DNA of 64,000 nucleotides from CAYLJJ01 sp964384025 (GTDB taxonomy: Bacteria > Myxococcota_A > Bradymonadia > UBA7976 > UBA1532), in assembly GCA_964384025.1 (NCBI GenBank), contig CAYLJJ010000009.1:1-64000 (forward strand), read 5' to 3'. Shown here piece after piece: positions 26,169 through 35,172 of the stretch. A program made the position numbers and the translations under genes. The notes beneath the pieces are model-generated. The model was not told where the DNA came from. It worked only from the letters and a program-made list of their open reading frames with translations, and made no database searches. How positions within the stretch are numbered: the stretch's first letter is position 1; the number at the start of each line of letters is the position of its first letter.

Positions 26169-27124
26169 GGGAGCACCGGGATAAAGCTGGTGTTCAAGAG
26201 CGAGATACCCAGACCCAGCTCCCCATTGCTGGAGGCGATCAGGAGGCCTGCATAGTTGGAGTTACCAAAGGGGAAGCGCAACACGAGGACACCGGTCAGG
26301 GGTGGATCCAGCAGCTCTTCATCATTATCACCTTGGCTCTGAATGATGACCGTTGGGATGCTCAAGATCGCCTGAGCTCCCAACAGGATATTTTGCCACC
26401 CAAGAGCCCAGTGGTGCCCGGCGCCAATCCCCAACACTGGATCATAAAATGACAGCACGATCCCTGAGAGGTTGCTGTTATATTCCCCCCATTGATCGGC
26501 CCACTCTAGAGAGAAGTGTTGGCCTGGATAGAGGGCAGAGTCAAAGAGGGCATGGGTCAAACTCTCGCCTCGGCTCCTGCGCTCAAGCTCAGCGCTCAGC
26601 CGAAAGGAGCGCGCTGAATTTTGATGTTCTTGTAGTCCAGGATCAAGGTTCTGGGCAAAGATGATCCGCGCTGAGCGCAGATCGGTGATACGGACAGCGA
26701 CACCGCTGGAGGTTTCATCTATCCAGATCGCGCTCTTGGCTCGCGCAGAGTCTCCACGGAAGCGCTCATCCAAACGGACAATCTCATCGAGGCTGATCGG
26801 CCCGCTGGAGCGCTCTAGACGCCCCTCCTTAATCTGGGTTCGGGGTCGCATACAGGCTTCACAGACGCGGATGTTGCCCTCGCCAAAGAGCTGAACCAAA
26901 GTATGCAGTACCTGAACGGGATACCAGGCTTGGGACTCCTCATATCTTGGGGCTGCGCTGACCAGGATGGTGGGAAGCAGCTCACGGAAATTTAAGTGGC
27001 CATCCTCTTGTCGCATCTCCAGGATCTCCTCAAGGCGTTCTAGAGAGTCCCGAGTCTGAACAGGCTCTGCTAGGGCCTGCCCAAAGAGGAGCGAGAGTAG
27101 AAAGGCTCGACTGCTCAGAAACAA
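26165..27124 (-). CDS. Secreted protein with CxxC motif and barrel-like C-terminus
   Basis: A 319-residue exported protein (signal peptide LLSLLFGQALAEP). The central part has a VCEACMRPR CxxC motif and then AVRITDLRSARIIFAQNLD, reminiscent of the CsgG/FlgO-type envelope fold in which a strand pair precedes an A-x-x-L-D. The C-terminal third consists of short amphipathic strands (TGVLVLRFPFGNSNYAGLLI). It overlaps the upstream gene by 10 bases and the downstream lipoprotein by 4, so all three are coupled. It shares its overall layout with the preceding gene, which also carries a CPxC motif, so the two may be distant paralogues. Function unknown. Confidence 0.55.
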   Translation of the reverse strand: MFLSSRAFLLSLLFGQALAEPVQTRDSLERLEEILEMRQEDGHLNFRELLPTILVSAAPRYEESQAWYPVQVLHTLVQLFGEGNIRVCEACMRPRTQIKEGRLERSSGPISLDEIVRLDERFRGDSARAKSAIWIDETSSGVAVRITDLRSARIIFAQNLDPGLQEHQNSARSFRLSAELERRSRGESLTHALFDSALYPGQHFSLEWADQWGEYNSNLSGIVLSFYDPVLGIGAGHHWALGWQNILLGAQAILSIPTVIIQSQGDNDEELLDPPLTGVLVLRFPFGNSNYAGLLIASSNGELGLGISLLNTSFIPVLP

Positions 27125-28254
27125 AACGTGACCTCTGTACCAAAACTATGGATGTCGATCAGCTCGTTCTCCCAGAAGACACCGATCTGCTCTGAGTCGT
27201 AGAACGCGGGCATATTCTCAAGGAATACAGAGACGCCAACCCGATTGCCCACCCTAAACTCAAGGCCAAGGTGCAACCCTGCAAAAGCAGAGCTGCTGAA
27301 AATGCCGGTTCGAAAAGGCGTCGCAGCAGGGCCATCCAGCATCATCAGGGCACCACCAAAGAAGAGGTAGAGATCTGGTCTTGTGAGTGAATGAGTCTCT
27401 CCGCTGATCAGGCGACTCATACGCGACTGAAGCATGATCCCGCTATAAGCTTCCGGCAACCAAGTGAAGCCAAAGATCGCGCCAGCGGTCCAGGAGCGTG
27501 CTTGACTCAGCGCCAGTTCAGCTCCTGTCTGGAGCCAGATGATCGGCAATGTTGCTTGAACATTGTAGGCACGTAGGACAAAGCGAACTGGAACGGTATA
27601 GGGTCCGCGATCATGGAGCACATCCAGGTATTCGCGGCGGGCCTCAGCCGCAGATTTCAGGGCGCTGGGCTGGCGCAGCAGAGAGGGCACCCCCCCAGCG
27701 CTGGAGAGCGTTCGGCTCCAGAGGATGGGCAGCTCAGGGGTCAGACGAGTGATGCGTGCACGCAATACAAGCCAGGAGCCTTCAGCTGAAATATCGATAT
27801 AGAGTCCATGTTGTTCGCTTGGCCCCCCCAGCTTACGCAGGGCCTCAGGGTTATCAAGGCCCCTGGAGATTACGGTCCCCTTGGGGCCTGAGTGTAGGAT
27901 CATCGCTGTACATGAGGGGCAGTGTGAGAGGAGCAGCTTGGTGTTGGGGTTGGCCAGGAGGAGGGCGGCGAGGTGATTTTCTAGGAGGCCTCCAAGCCCA
28001 CTACCCAAGCCCACAGGTACGCTCAGATCGGCGAGAAAGAGAGAGGTTGTAGTAGTGAAGGGGGGGGATTGTGTCCAGTGATAGACCAGCTCATCTAAGA
28101 GATCATAGGCAGCCAACTGGATCTGACCCGCGACCTCTCCACGCAGTTTCTCAAGTTCATAAAGCTGCGCCTCTTCTGGAGTACGAGCGATGGCTACACT
28201 CCAAAGGAGAGCGAACAGGAGCGAGCCCGAAAAAGATAAGTTTAATACAGTCAC
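27115..28254 (-). CDS. Secreted protein with CPSC motif and barrel-like C-terminus
   Basis: A 379-residue exported protein. A hydrophobic N-terminus (LSFSGSLLFALLWSVAIA) is followed by a domain with SVPVGLGSGLGGLLENHLAA, SHCPSCTAMILHSGPKGTV and SRGLDNPEALRKLG. The remainder has amphipathic strands and ends in VTFCF, the aromatic end typical of outer-membrane barrels. The start GTG 28254 overlaps the stop of the truncated gene upstream (GTGA) and has GGAGG before it. No named family was recognised. It probably works with the two genes after it at the outer membrane. Confidence 0.55.
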   Translation of the reverse strand: MTVLNLSFSGSLLFALLWSVAIARTPEEAQLYELEKLRGEVAGQIQLAAYDLLDELVYHWTQSPPFTTTTSLFLADLSVPVGLGSGLGGLLENHLAALLLANPNTKLLLSHCPSCTAMILHSGPKGTVISRGLDNPEALRKLGGPSEQHGLYIDISAEGSWLVLRARITRLTPELPILWSRTLSSAGGVPSLLRQPSALKSAAEARREYLDVLHDRGPYTVPVRFVLRAYNVQATLPIIWLQTGAELALSQARSWTAGAIFGFTWLPEAYSGIMLQSRMSRLISGETHSLTRPDLYLFFGGALMMLDGPAATPFRTGIFSSSAFAGLHLGLEFRVGNRVGVSVFLENMPAFYDSEQIGVFWENELIDIHSFGTEVTFCF

Positions 28255-28530
28255 TGCTCCCTCCAGTTGCAGATCCTCGTCTGTGGGAGGGCCTCTTGGA
28301 GATCGGCGAAGAGGAAGCTCTCAGCCGCCGTGGAGGGGTCCGGCGCGCAGCAACCAGCCCAGATGAAGAGATGAGCTGCTGATGGGCTGAATCGATCGAG
28401 CACCTCAATACCTCCCTCACCACAAAGGTCGACGCGGACCGAGATGCGAAGATCTCGATCCAAGAGTGCGGAGCTGATCTTATAAGCCACGGGGGGAACT
28501 GAATAGAAGCTCTCTGGCGGCTGAGCTTAT
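28251..28530 (-). pseudogene. Truncated paralogue of the protein encoded at 29166-29807
   Basis: The frame encodes ESFYSVPPVAYKIS, then ALLDRDLRISVRVDLCGEGG, FSPSAAHLFIWAG and RICNWREQ. The last 80 residues of the 29166-29807 protein align throughout (VESFYPDPSVAYKIS, ALLDRDLQVSDRT, LSPPAAYSLACARYYA, HAGICSQGKWRW). Sequence upstream of 28530 no longer matches and has no signal peptide, so the N-terminal two thirds are missing. A GTG at 28490 could still start translation. Its TGA overlaps the GTG of the next gene. The truncation point faces the AT-rich two-CW gene. Confidence 0.65.
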
Positions 28531-28754
28531 CATGGTTAAGATCTTGGAGTTTTAGACCCCTCTCTCCTATCCCTAACGGTACTTTGTTGAATGCTTCTCT
28601 GAACAGGAGATAGATTGAAGAAGATGGGTGGGAGAATCAACAAACGATTCAAACCAACACCGTATAATTCGATGAAGTTGAAGAAAAGTAGTCTCTGCTC
28701 CATATGCTGTGTTATTAAATATCGATTGTAATATTTCTCGAAAGGAGGTTTGGA

Positions 28755-29051
28755 ATGAAGCGGAAAAATTGCTGGGAAATATTGAAATGTGGCAGGCAGA
28801 TGGGCGGTGAGAATGTTGAGGAACTAGGAATATGTCCAGCCGCGCAACCGAGCAAGCATGACGGCACCAATAGAGGTGAAAGGAGTGGAAGATTTTGCTG
28901 GTTCGTCGCAGGAACTATGTGCGCTGGAAAGGTTTCTGGTACATTTGCAACAAAATTGATGAGTTGCATCCATTGTGAGGTTTTCAAGTATATTAATGAA
29001 CAAGAAGGACGTAACTTTGTTTTAACAATCTGGGAGGACCGAAATGAGTAA
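28755..29051 (+). CDS. Two-CW domain protein
   Basis: A 98-residue protein matching the two-CW pattern: NCWEILKCGRQMGG near the start, CPAA, then GRFCWFVAGTMCAGKVSGTF, and finally SCIHCEVFKYINEQEG. The paired Cys-Trp units and further CxxC suggest a small metal- or redox-active module, often found in deltaproteobacteria alone or next to sensory genes. AAAGGAGG at 28742-28748 is an excellent ribosome site for ATG 28755. It is AT-rich and lies on the plus strand, splitting a minus-strand cluster, so it looks inserted. Its biochemical role is not known. Confidence 0.8.
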   Translation: MKRKNCWEILKCGRQMGGENVEELGICPAAQPSKHDGTNRGERSGRFCWFVAGTMCAGKVSGTFATKLMSCIHCEVFKYINEQEGRNFVLTIWEDRNE

Positions 29052-29165
29052 AAACATCGCGATTCCATTCGGTAATCTCAATTGATGGAGTATGGTCTAC
29101 ACTCTTTTTTTCGATCCTCAAAATAGCACTGAGCGCGCTCCATAATGAAAGCTCAAAAAAGCAGA

Positions 29166-29807
29166 TTATCGCAGCCATCGCCACTTTCCCTGACTACAGA
29201 TCCCCGCGTGTAAGATGGTCTCTCGAGGATCGCGTAGGAGGATGGCGAGGAGAGCCTCTTCTGGTTTGAGGGATCCCAAAGCATAGTAACGAGCACAGGC
29301 GAGGGAGTAAGCCGCTGGTGGGCTGAGTTGAGCGATCACCTCAAGATCCCCTGCGGCGAGGGTCGGTGTACGATCTGAGACCTGAAGATCTCGATCCAGG
29401 AGCGCGTTTTTGATCGCGAAGCTGATCTTGTAGGCCACGCTGGGATCTGGATAGAAGCTTTCCACCAACCACGTTCGCGGCGAAGTCTCAAGCTCGACCA
29501 CCAAGGCAGCCATCCCTCTCGCGGTATGGCGGAGCTGAGAGAGGATGGCATCATCCCGGCCTTGACGTAGGCCAGGAGGCATAATCCGCTCACGACAGAT
29601 CACCGCTCGGCGGTTGAAATAGTCCCCGCGAGGGCTGGCTTCTGAGATCCGAGCAGGTGCCTGCTGGCGAGCCCCTTCCACCGTCATCGCTTCACAGTCA
29701 AGATTCCGAACCTCGACCGAGGTGAGGAGCCAGCCGTTAAAGGGGTCCTGTGCTCCCTCAACGATGGAGGGTGCATAGAACAGCAAGAGGAACAACCAAA
29801 AATCCAT
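29166..29807 (-). CDS. Secreted protein of the envelope cluster (intact paralogue)
   Basis: A 213-residue exported protein with signal sequence MDFWLFLLLFYAPSIVEG. It has a central region rich in Arg and Cys (CEAMTVEGARQQAPARIS, NRRAVICRERIMPPGLRQG). A C-terminal domain follows, shared with the truncated gene at 28251-28530 (VAYKISFAIKNALLDRDLQV). The central strand RGMAALVVELETSPRTWLVE resembles that of other bacterial envelope proteins with an LPS-assembly or CsgG-like fold, but no family is certain. ATG 29807 is four bases after the stop of the lipoprotein gene, so the two are coupled. Confidence 0.55.
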   Translation of the reverse strand: MDFWLFLLLFYAPSIVEGAQDPFNGWLLTSVEVRNLDCEAMTVEGARQQAPARISEASPRGDYFNRRAVICRERIMPPGLRQGRDDAILSQLRHTARGMAALVVELETSPRTWLVESFYPDPSVAYKISFAIKNALLDRDLQVSDRTPTLAAGDLEVIAQLSPPAAYSLACARYYALGSLKPEEALLAILLRDPRETILHAGICSQGKWRWLR

Positions 29808-29811
29808 CAGT

Positions 29812-30405
29812 TTACCTGCTCTTTGAGCGCGCCTCACGGAGCACCCGCCGCCGCATCTGAGCGTTGAGCATCAGCTGGCTCAGCTGGGTGTAATAGTCCT
29901 GGGAGAACTCCTCATCGCTGTCTGAGGAGAAACCAAGGCGCCACGCAAAGCGTCCAGTGAAGCTCTCTCTGATCAACAAAAATCCGGTCTCATCATAAAT
30001 GTTGATCTCCTGGGCAAAGCTGTAGTCGGTCGTAAACCACCAGAACCCCTCCTTATGGATCAGCCGCGCCTTCAGCTGGAGGTTGAGCGCGCTCGTGGCT
30101 GGAGCCTCTCTCTCTTTTGAGTCGATGTCGAGAGGGCGAGCCAGAGAGGTTCTGCTCTCTACCTTGGCCCCCTGGTTCTCAAAGAGTCGTGTGAGCTTAC
30201 GGCAAAGCTGCTCGGCCTGTGATCTATTCAGAAGGGGACCAGGGAGACACTGAATGCTCAGGTCGAGATCGGTAAAGTTGGCGTAGTCGATATTGATCGC
30301 CACTGGGCGATGTAGTCCCGACATCGGCTGATAGTATGTGGTGCAGCTCAGAGAGAGTATGCACTGAACGAGAGCTGAGAGCTTGGACAGATGGAGAGAG
30401 GGCAT
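29812..30405 (-). CDS. Lipoprotein of the envelope cluster
   Basis: A 197-residue putative lipoprotein: MPSLHLSKLSALVQCILSLSC contains a lipobox-like LSLSC with the lipidated Cys near residue 21. The mature part has strands typical of small periplasmic domains (INIDYANFTDLDLSIQCLPG) and a basic C-terminus (MRRRVLREARSKSR). ATG 30405 is chosen because the signal begins there; the frame extends to 30441. It lies 42 bases downstream of the kinase gene on the same strand. No family recognised. Confidence 0.5.
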   Translation of the reverse strand: MPSLHLSKLSALVQCILSLSCTTYYQPMSGLHRPVAINIDYANFTDLDLSIQCLPGPLLNRSQAEQLCRKLTRLFENQGAKVESRTSLARPLDIDSKEREAPATSALNLQLKARLIHKEGFWWFTTDYSFAQEINIYDETGFLLIRESFTGRFAWRLGFSSDSDEEFSQDYYTQLSQLMLNAQMRRRVLREARSKSR

Positions 30406-30447
30406 AGACCGCTTTACACCCTGATTTCTAGGTGATCTCACTAAATT

Positions 30448-31692
30448 TTAGAATAGAACAATGAGCTGCCTCAGCAAGCTCAGCAGGAACAGAAGTGCAA
30501 GACCAGAGAATAGGCCGAAGGCGATGAGGGGATGATTGTTGATAAAATGTATCCAATGTTCCATCATCTGTTTGGTTGCCGTTAATGGGCATTGAACGAG
30601 GATATTGCCCTCATTACGACGCAAGAGCCGCGCCAACATCGCTTCTACTGAGGGATAGCGCGCTTCAATCTCCTTGCTCACCCCTGCCTGAATAAACCAA
30701 CTGATGTCTGGAGGTACTCTATCCTGGTACGGGTTGAGGCTCTGGTAAGCTTGATTAATAGGTACTGTCGTTACGCCAACCAATACATCAATCAATGTTC
30801 TTCGATCTAAGAGGTAGTGTTCCAGGGTCATAAACTCATGGAGCAACACACAGAGCGAGTAGATGTCGGCTCGGGCATCAACCACCTGACCACGAGTTTG
30901 CTCGGGCGCCATATAAGCAGGCGTCCCCACCACTACTCCGGTTTGCGTCTCAAAGACACGAACATCCTCTTGATCGCTCTCCAGCGTTTCATCCAGCAGC
31001 TTCGAGAACTCTCCTCCCTCTTCAAGCTGTCTGGCGATACCCCAGTCCATAAGGAGCGTCTCACCAAAGGCACCCACCATCACGTTAGCAGGTTTGATGT
31101 CACGGTGGATGTAGCCCTTGGAGTGTGCATAGGCCACCGCTTCTAAGAGCGCATGGAAGATCTGCATCCGCCGCTCAAAGCCAAAGCGATGGTGATAGTC
31201 AGGATCGCCTGCCGCCAGCCTAGATATGATCGACTCCAGAGTCTCGCCTTCGACAAGCTTCATGATGAAGTAGTAGCTGCCCTTATCATCCACGCCGACA
31301 TCATGCACCGGGACGATGTTGGGGTGCTCCAGCCGCCCTGTCGTGCGAATCTCCTCAACAAATCGTAGGATGGAAGCCTGAGTGAGCAGTTTTTGACCGC
31401 GCAGCCGTTTGAGCGCCACCATGCGACCGATATCTTGATCGATCGCTTTGAAGATCTCCCCCTCACCCCCCTGCCCGATCTCTTGGATGATCTCATAGCG
31501 AGTCTTGCACTCATGAAAGAACTCTGGCTGCTCGTTGCGGATCCTGATCTTAGGCAGGATGGTGCTGCGCGGTCCTGCTATAACCCCTGGAGGTTGTGTA
31601 GGGATAACCCCCAAGTGCGCCTCGATGGAGCCTGGATCATAGAGCGTGTCGTTTAGATCGGTCGTCATGCTCTCGGGAGCTTCTTTGGACAT
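30448..31692 (-). CDS. Membrane-anchored Ser/Thr protein kinase with DWG motif
   Basis: A 414-residue Hanks-type kinase. About 65 N-terminal residues form a Thr/Pro-rich tail. The glycine loop is GQGGEGEIFKA (residues 73-83), the lysine is at 95 (VALKRL), the catalytic loop is HRDIKPANV and the APE region reads MAPEQT. The magnesium loop is DWG instead of DFG, a substitution seen in a subset of myxobacterial and planctomycete kinases. The last 28 residues (HPLIAFGLFSGLALLFLLSL and on) form a single membrane helix with almost nothing after it, so the kinase faces the cytoplasm as a tail-anchored protein and lacks an extracellular sensor domain. It is the first gene of the minus-strand envelope cluster, whose output it may regulate. 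Confidence 0.85.
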   Translation of the reverse strand: MSKEAPESMTTDLNDTLYDPGSIEAHLGVIPTQPPGVIAGPRSTILPKIRIRNEQPEFFHECKTRYEIIQEIGQGGEGEIFKAIDQDIGRMVALKRLRGQKLLTQASILRFVEEIRTTGRLEHPNIVPVHDVGVDDKGSYYFIMKLVEGETLESIISRLAAGDPDYHHRFGFERRMQIFHALLEAVAYAHSKGYIHRDIKPANVMVGAFGETLLMDWGIARQLEEGGEFSKLLDETLESDQEDVRVFETQTGVVVGTPAYMAPEQTRGQVVDARADIYSLCVLLHEFMTLEHYLLDRRTLIDVLVGVTTVPINQAYQSLNPYQDRVPPDISWFIQAGVSKEIEARYPSVEAMLARLLRRNEGNILVQCPLTATKQMMEHWIHFINNHPLIAFGLFSGLALLFLLSLLRQLIVLF

Positions 31693-31836
31693 CTCTCTCT
31701 CCAGCTCTTGTGGTGGCGTGGATTGTAGCGTGAAGCCTCTCAGCTGTTCTCTTTTTCAGCTCCTGGCTCAAAAAGGGATGGAACCGTGCAGGAGGTGCAG
31801 TAAAACAGTGGACCATCGCAAAAGAGGTCCCAACCG

Positions 31837-32676
31837 ATGAGTAAGAGAAAGAAAGCCCTGATCTTCTCCACCCTGCTTCTCTCCGCTGTGGCCCTGGCTC
31901 AGAACCCGGGCGTCATCAAGAAGCCCGCTGAGATCATTCGAGGAGTCTGGAGCCAGCTGGGCTCTACCCAAAACAGCTGTAAAGGAGAGTTTGATTATCA
32001 CCCCAACGGAGGCCCCCGCATCTTCGCCTGCCACCTCTGGTCCAAGCTTTCCTTTCAAGAGTTCTCCAAGATGGCGGGGGTGCCTATCTTTTTGAGCGGC
32101 CCTCACAGCAGCGCAGGGCTCGACCTCAAGGACAGCAAAAACTTCGGTCGCTATAACCCTGCGTTCGTACGTTGGGCCATCGACAATCTAATCCCTGGAG
32201 CTGAAGATAAGGCGTTTAAGCTGGCTACCCAGCCCCTCTATGAGAAGTTCATAAGACCCTTAGCGATCTCCTTCTTTGTCACCTACAAGAAGATTCAGCG
32301 AGAGCCTGCCTGCTTCGACCGAGAGGTCAAGCGCTATCAAGAGTATCTGGCTGGGATCATCAAAGAGCAGCCCTATGAGCAGTACTTCTTTGTCATGAAT
32401 GACAGTTTCTGCCTGAACCCTCAAGGCAGCTTTGACTACTTCCATAAGCGCGGCTTTGATGGAGGCCATAACGGCAACGTGGACAAAAGCACCTTCTCGT
32501 GGTGGATACGACGCAGCTTAGATGGCACTAAGGAGCTCTGGTTCAAGGGTCTTGAGAAGCTACTACAGACCTATGATCAGAAGCTCCTCAGCGCCTACAG
32601 CAAGGAAGCTCCTAAGACCCTCAAGCCCACAGAGCAGATCCCCAAGCCTCTCACCCCTTCAAAGTCAAAGCTCTAA
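31837..32676 (+). CDS. Secreted protein of unknown function
   Basis: A 279-residue exported protein. A basic N-terminus precedes a short signal peptide (ALIFSTLLLSAVALAQ). The mature part is rich in Phe, Tyr and Trp, with paired cysteines (NSCKGEF, RIFACHLWSK, PACFDRE, DSFCLNP) that could form disulfides, and it ends in a Pro/Lys/Thr tail. Segments such as GFDGGHNGNVDKSTFSWWIR and YNPAFVRWAIDNLIPG might bind glycan or be enzymatic, but I recognise no family. AGAGGT precedes the ATG. Its 3' end overlaps by 4 bases the convergent radical SAM gene. Confidence 0.55.
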   Translation: MSKRKKALIFSTLLLSAVALAQNPGVIKKPAEIIRGVWSQLGSTQNSCKGEFDYHPNGGPRIFACHLWSKLSFQEFSKMAGVPIFLSGPHSSAGLDLKDSKNFGRYNPAFVRWAIDNLIPGAEDKAFKLATQPLYEKFIRPLAISFFVTYKKIQREPACFDREVKRYQEYLAGIIKEQPYEQYFFVMNDSFCLNPQGSFDYFHKRGFDGGHNGNVDKSTFSWWIRRSLDGTKELWFKGLEKLLQTYDQKLLSAYSKEAPKTLKPTEQIPKPLTPSKSKL

Positions 32677-34463
32677 CGCCGTGGGCGTCTGCTCTTAAGG
32701 CGCCCCAGCAACTTATAACTTTCTCGCTCACGCCCCGCGCGGCGCAGCGCCTCTCTCACATCCCTGCGATGCTCAGGTAGATGGTAGAGCAGCAGGGCTC
32801 GCTGAAGCCTACGCTCTCTCTCTGAGCGGGGGATGTGGATCTCCTCTCCACTGCGAGGATCTAAACCCGTAAACCACATACAGGTTGCTTCGCTCCCTGG
32901 CGTGGGGGTGAAGAGCTGCACCTGCTCCACCTTGAGGCCCTCCGCCTTGAGGAAGAGGGCGGCGTCGATCATATCGCTCAAACGGCTGCCAGGGTGCCCA
33001 GCGATAAAGTAGGGCACTAAACCCCGCCGACGCTGACGCCTGCGATTCTCCGCTCGAAAGTTGCGCAGAAACTCCGAGAAGAGCCTCACCTCTGGCTTGC
33101 GCATCAGCCGCAGGATCTCAGGAGAGACCGCCTCAGGGGCCAGCTTAAGGAGACCACCCACATGATGCTCTAAGAGCTGCGCCTGATAGCGAGGCTGAAA
33201 CCTGAGCAGATCATGACGCAGTCCCGAGGCAACAAAGAGGTGCTGCACCTCTCGATGGGCCAATTTGAGAAGAGAGGCCGCGCGGCGACCCTCTTTGCGC
33301 AGCTTTTTACAGGGCTTGGGGTGCAAGCAGCTTGGGCGGCGACAGCTTTGCTCTGCTGCTGAATCACTGCAACCCAAGCCGTACATATTGGCTGTCGGCC
33401 CGCCTAGATCTGTGATCGTGCCTGAGAACCCCGGTTGCGCAGCCAAGCTGCGGATCTCACGCAGGATCGAAGCCTCAGAGCGGGACTGGATCTGTTTGCC
33501 TTGATGTAGGCTGATGGCGCAGAAGGCGCAGCCTCCAAAGCAGCCTCGATGGCTGGTGATCGAGCCCTTAATCTGTTCAAAGGCGAGGATTTTTTCTCGG
33601 TAGCTGGAGTGAGGGCGCCGCTCAAAGGGTAGATCATAGATCTGATCCAGCTTCGCCTCTTTCAAAGGCAATGGGGGAGGCTCAACCACCAAGCTGCGAG
33701 CCCCATGAGCTTGAATAAGCGGCCCCTCAGCCCAGGGGCGGCTCTCTCTCTGGATCAGACGAAAAGCCTCCAGGAATGCGCCTCTCTCCTGAACCGCCTC
33801 AAAGCTGGGGAGCTGAAAGCCAGGGGGGGCTTGTTTGGAGATCCGCGCGGTTCCAGGGAGGATCATCTCTTTGAGGGGCTCTCCTTGAGCGGCGCGACGG
33901 CAGATCTCCAAGAGAGGCGACTCTCCCATCCCATGGACCAAGAGATCCGCCTTGCTGTCCAGGAGGATGGAGCGTCGAATTTTATCGCTCCAATAGTCAT
34001 AGTGGGCGAAGCGCCTGAGGCTGGCCTCGATCCCCCCGATGAGCAGCGGTAAGCCCTTAAAGATTCCCTTGAGGAGAGGGCAGTAGACCGTAAGGGCTCG
34101 ATCAGGACGCAGACCAGCGCGGCCTCCCGGAGAGTACGCATCCTCTCGGCGACGACGACGACTGGCGGTGTAGTGAGACACCATCGAGTCCATCGCTCCA
34201 GCGCTGAGGGCAGCAAAGAGGCGGGGGCGACCCATCTCTCGAAAACACTCCGGAGCGCGCCAATCAGGCTGAGCCAGGATGCCCACGCGGAAACCCTGAG
34301 ACTCCAACCAGCGAGCCAGGAGCGGGATCCCAAAGGCGGGGTGATCGATATAAGCATCCCCGCTGATACAGAGCACATCCAGCTCATCCCAGCCTCGAGC
34401 GTTCATCTCAGCACGGGTGGTGGGCAGGAAGCGCTCACCTCCACTGATCTGGCTCAACGGCAC
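32673..34463 (-). CDS. ygiQ: YgiQ-family radical SAM protein
   Basis: A 596-residue enzyme of the YgiQ (UPF0313) family. The N-terminal part resembles a cobalamin-binding Rossmann region (YIDHPAFGIPLLARWLESQG). The radical SAM cluster motif is HRGCFGGCAFCAISLHQGKQ, a CxxxCxxC-type site for a [4Fe-4S] cluster. Further blocks (LGGPTANMYGLGC, KLAPEAVSPEILRLMRKPE, PYFIAGHPGS) are typical. The reaction is not established for the family. I chose GTG 34463, which overlaps the stop of the NUDIX gene; the longer frame to 34541 lies entirely inside that gene. A basic tail (LGRLKSRRPRR) ends the protein. Confidence 0.88.
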   Translation of the reverse strand: MPLSQISGGERFLPTTRAEMNARGWDELDVLCISGDAYIDHPAFGIPLLARWLESQGFRVGILAQPDWRAPECFREMGRPRLFAALSAGAMDSMVSHYTASRRRRREDAYSPGGRAGLRPDRALTVYCPLLKGIFKGLPLLIGGIEASLRRFAHYDYWSDKIRRSILLDSKADLLVHGMGESPLLEICRRAAQGEPLKEMILPGTARISKQAPPGFQLPSFEAVQERGAFLEAFRLIQRESRPWAEGPLIQAHGARSLVVEPPPLPLKEAKLDQIYDLPFERRPHSSYREKILAFEQIKGSITSHRGCFGGCAFCAISLHQGKQIQSRSEASILREIRSLAAQPGFSGTITDLGGPTANMYGLGCSDSAAEQSCRRPSCLHPKPCKKLRKEGRRAASLLKLAHREVQHLFVASGLRHDLLRFQPRYQAQLLEHHVGGLLKLAPEAVSPEILRLMRKPEVRLFSEFLRNFRAENRRRQRRRGLVPYFIAGHPGSRLSDMIDAALFLKAEGLKVEQVQLFTPTPGSEATCMWFTGLDPRSGEEIHIPRSERERRLQRALLLYHLPEHRRDVREALRRAGRERESYKLLGRLKSRRPRR

Positions 34464-35086
34464 CAATCGAACCTCAAGCTCTTTTGAGCTTGAAAGCGGG
34501 CAGGGCCGACCCGCCGCACTGCGTCCCGTCGCCTCAGCCAAGCTTTGAAAGCGCTGGGGCTTAGCTTATGGTCCCAGATCTGGTTATAGAGGTGGCGGGC
34601 CTGAGCGCTGCGAAAGGGGGCGGGGAGCAGAGAGAGGGGAGCAGGGCTCTCCTGGGTCTGTTCCCGGAGACGCTCTAGAGCTTTGCTGATGATCTCTCCA
34701 TGATCAAAGGCCAACTCAGGCAGCTCTTTGATCGAGAACCAAGCCAAGCTACGAGCATCATCTCCCGCTTGAGCTTGAACACCAGGGGCACCCAGCCCCA
34801 AGAAAGCCGCGCTGACCACCCAACCCCGAGGATCACGCCCAGGAGCGCCAAAGACCCCCAAAGAGGAGAGGTGTTGAGCTTCTGCGGCGGCCTCCTCCAT
34901 CAGCTCTCGTTGAGCGGCCGCTTCAGGGCTCTCTCCTGGATCCACGAAGCCTCCAGGGAGCGCCCAACGGCCCTCAAAGGGGGGATTATCGCGCTCGATC
35001 AAGAGGAGCTGGAGGGAGCCGCCGTGATAGCGGAAGAGGACCACATCTACGGTGAGGGCAGGTCGGGGATATGGGTAGCTCGGCAT
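34454..35086 (-). CDS. NUDIX hydrolase with NrtR-like C-terminal winged helix
   Basis: A 210-residue protein. Residues 10-140 form a NUDIX domain with the box GGFVDPGESPEAAAQRELME directly followed by EA. The remaining 70 residues contain LLPAPFRSAQARHLYNQIW and SPSAFKAWLRRRDAVRRVG, which follow the pattern of the NrtR winged helix (LLP-x-x-F-x-L-x-x-L...F+). NrtR proteins are ADP-ribose-sensing repressors of NAD genes; related enzymes are ADP-ribose pyrophosphatases. No NAD biosynthesis gene lies near, so I leave the role open. Overlaps the downstream radical SAM gene by about 10 bases. Confidence 0.8.
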   Translation of the reverse strand: MPSYPYPRPALTVDVVLFRYHGGSLQLLLIERDNPPFEGRWALPGGFVDPGESPEAAAQRELMEEAAAEAQHLSSLGVFGAPGRDPRGWVVSAAFLGLGAPGVQAQAGDDARSLAWFSIKELPELAFDHGEIISKALERLREQTQESPAPLSLLPAPFRSAQARHLYNQIWDHKLSPSAFKAWLRRRDAVRRVGPARFQAQKSLRFDWCR

Positions 35087-35172
35087 CGTTGGGAGACCTT
35101 GACAGCGGTGCTTGAGTCCTGCCTATATCATCAATCTGGGCTGGGATGGTCGAGCCTCTCCGACGAGAGCGC

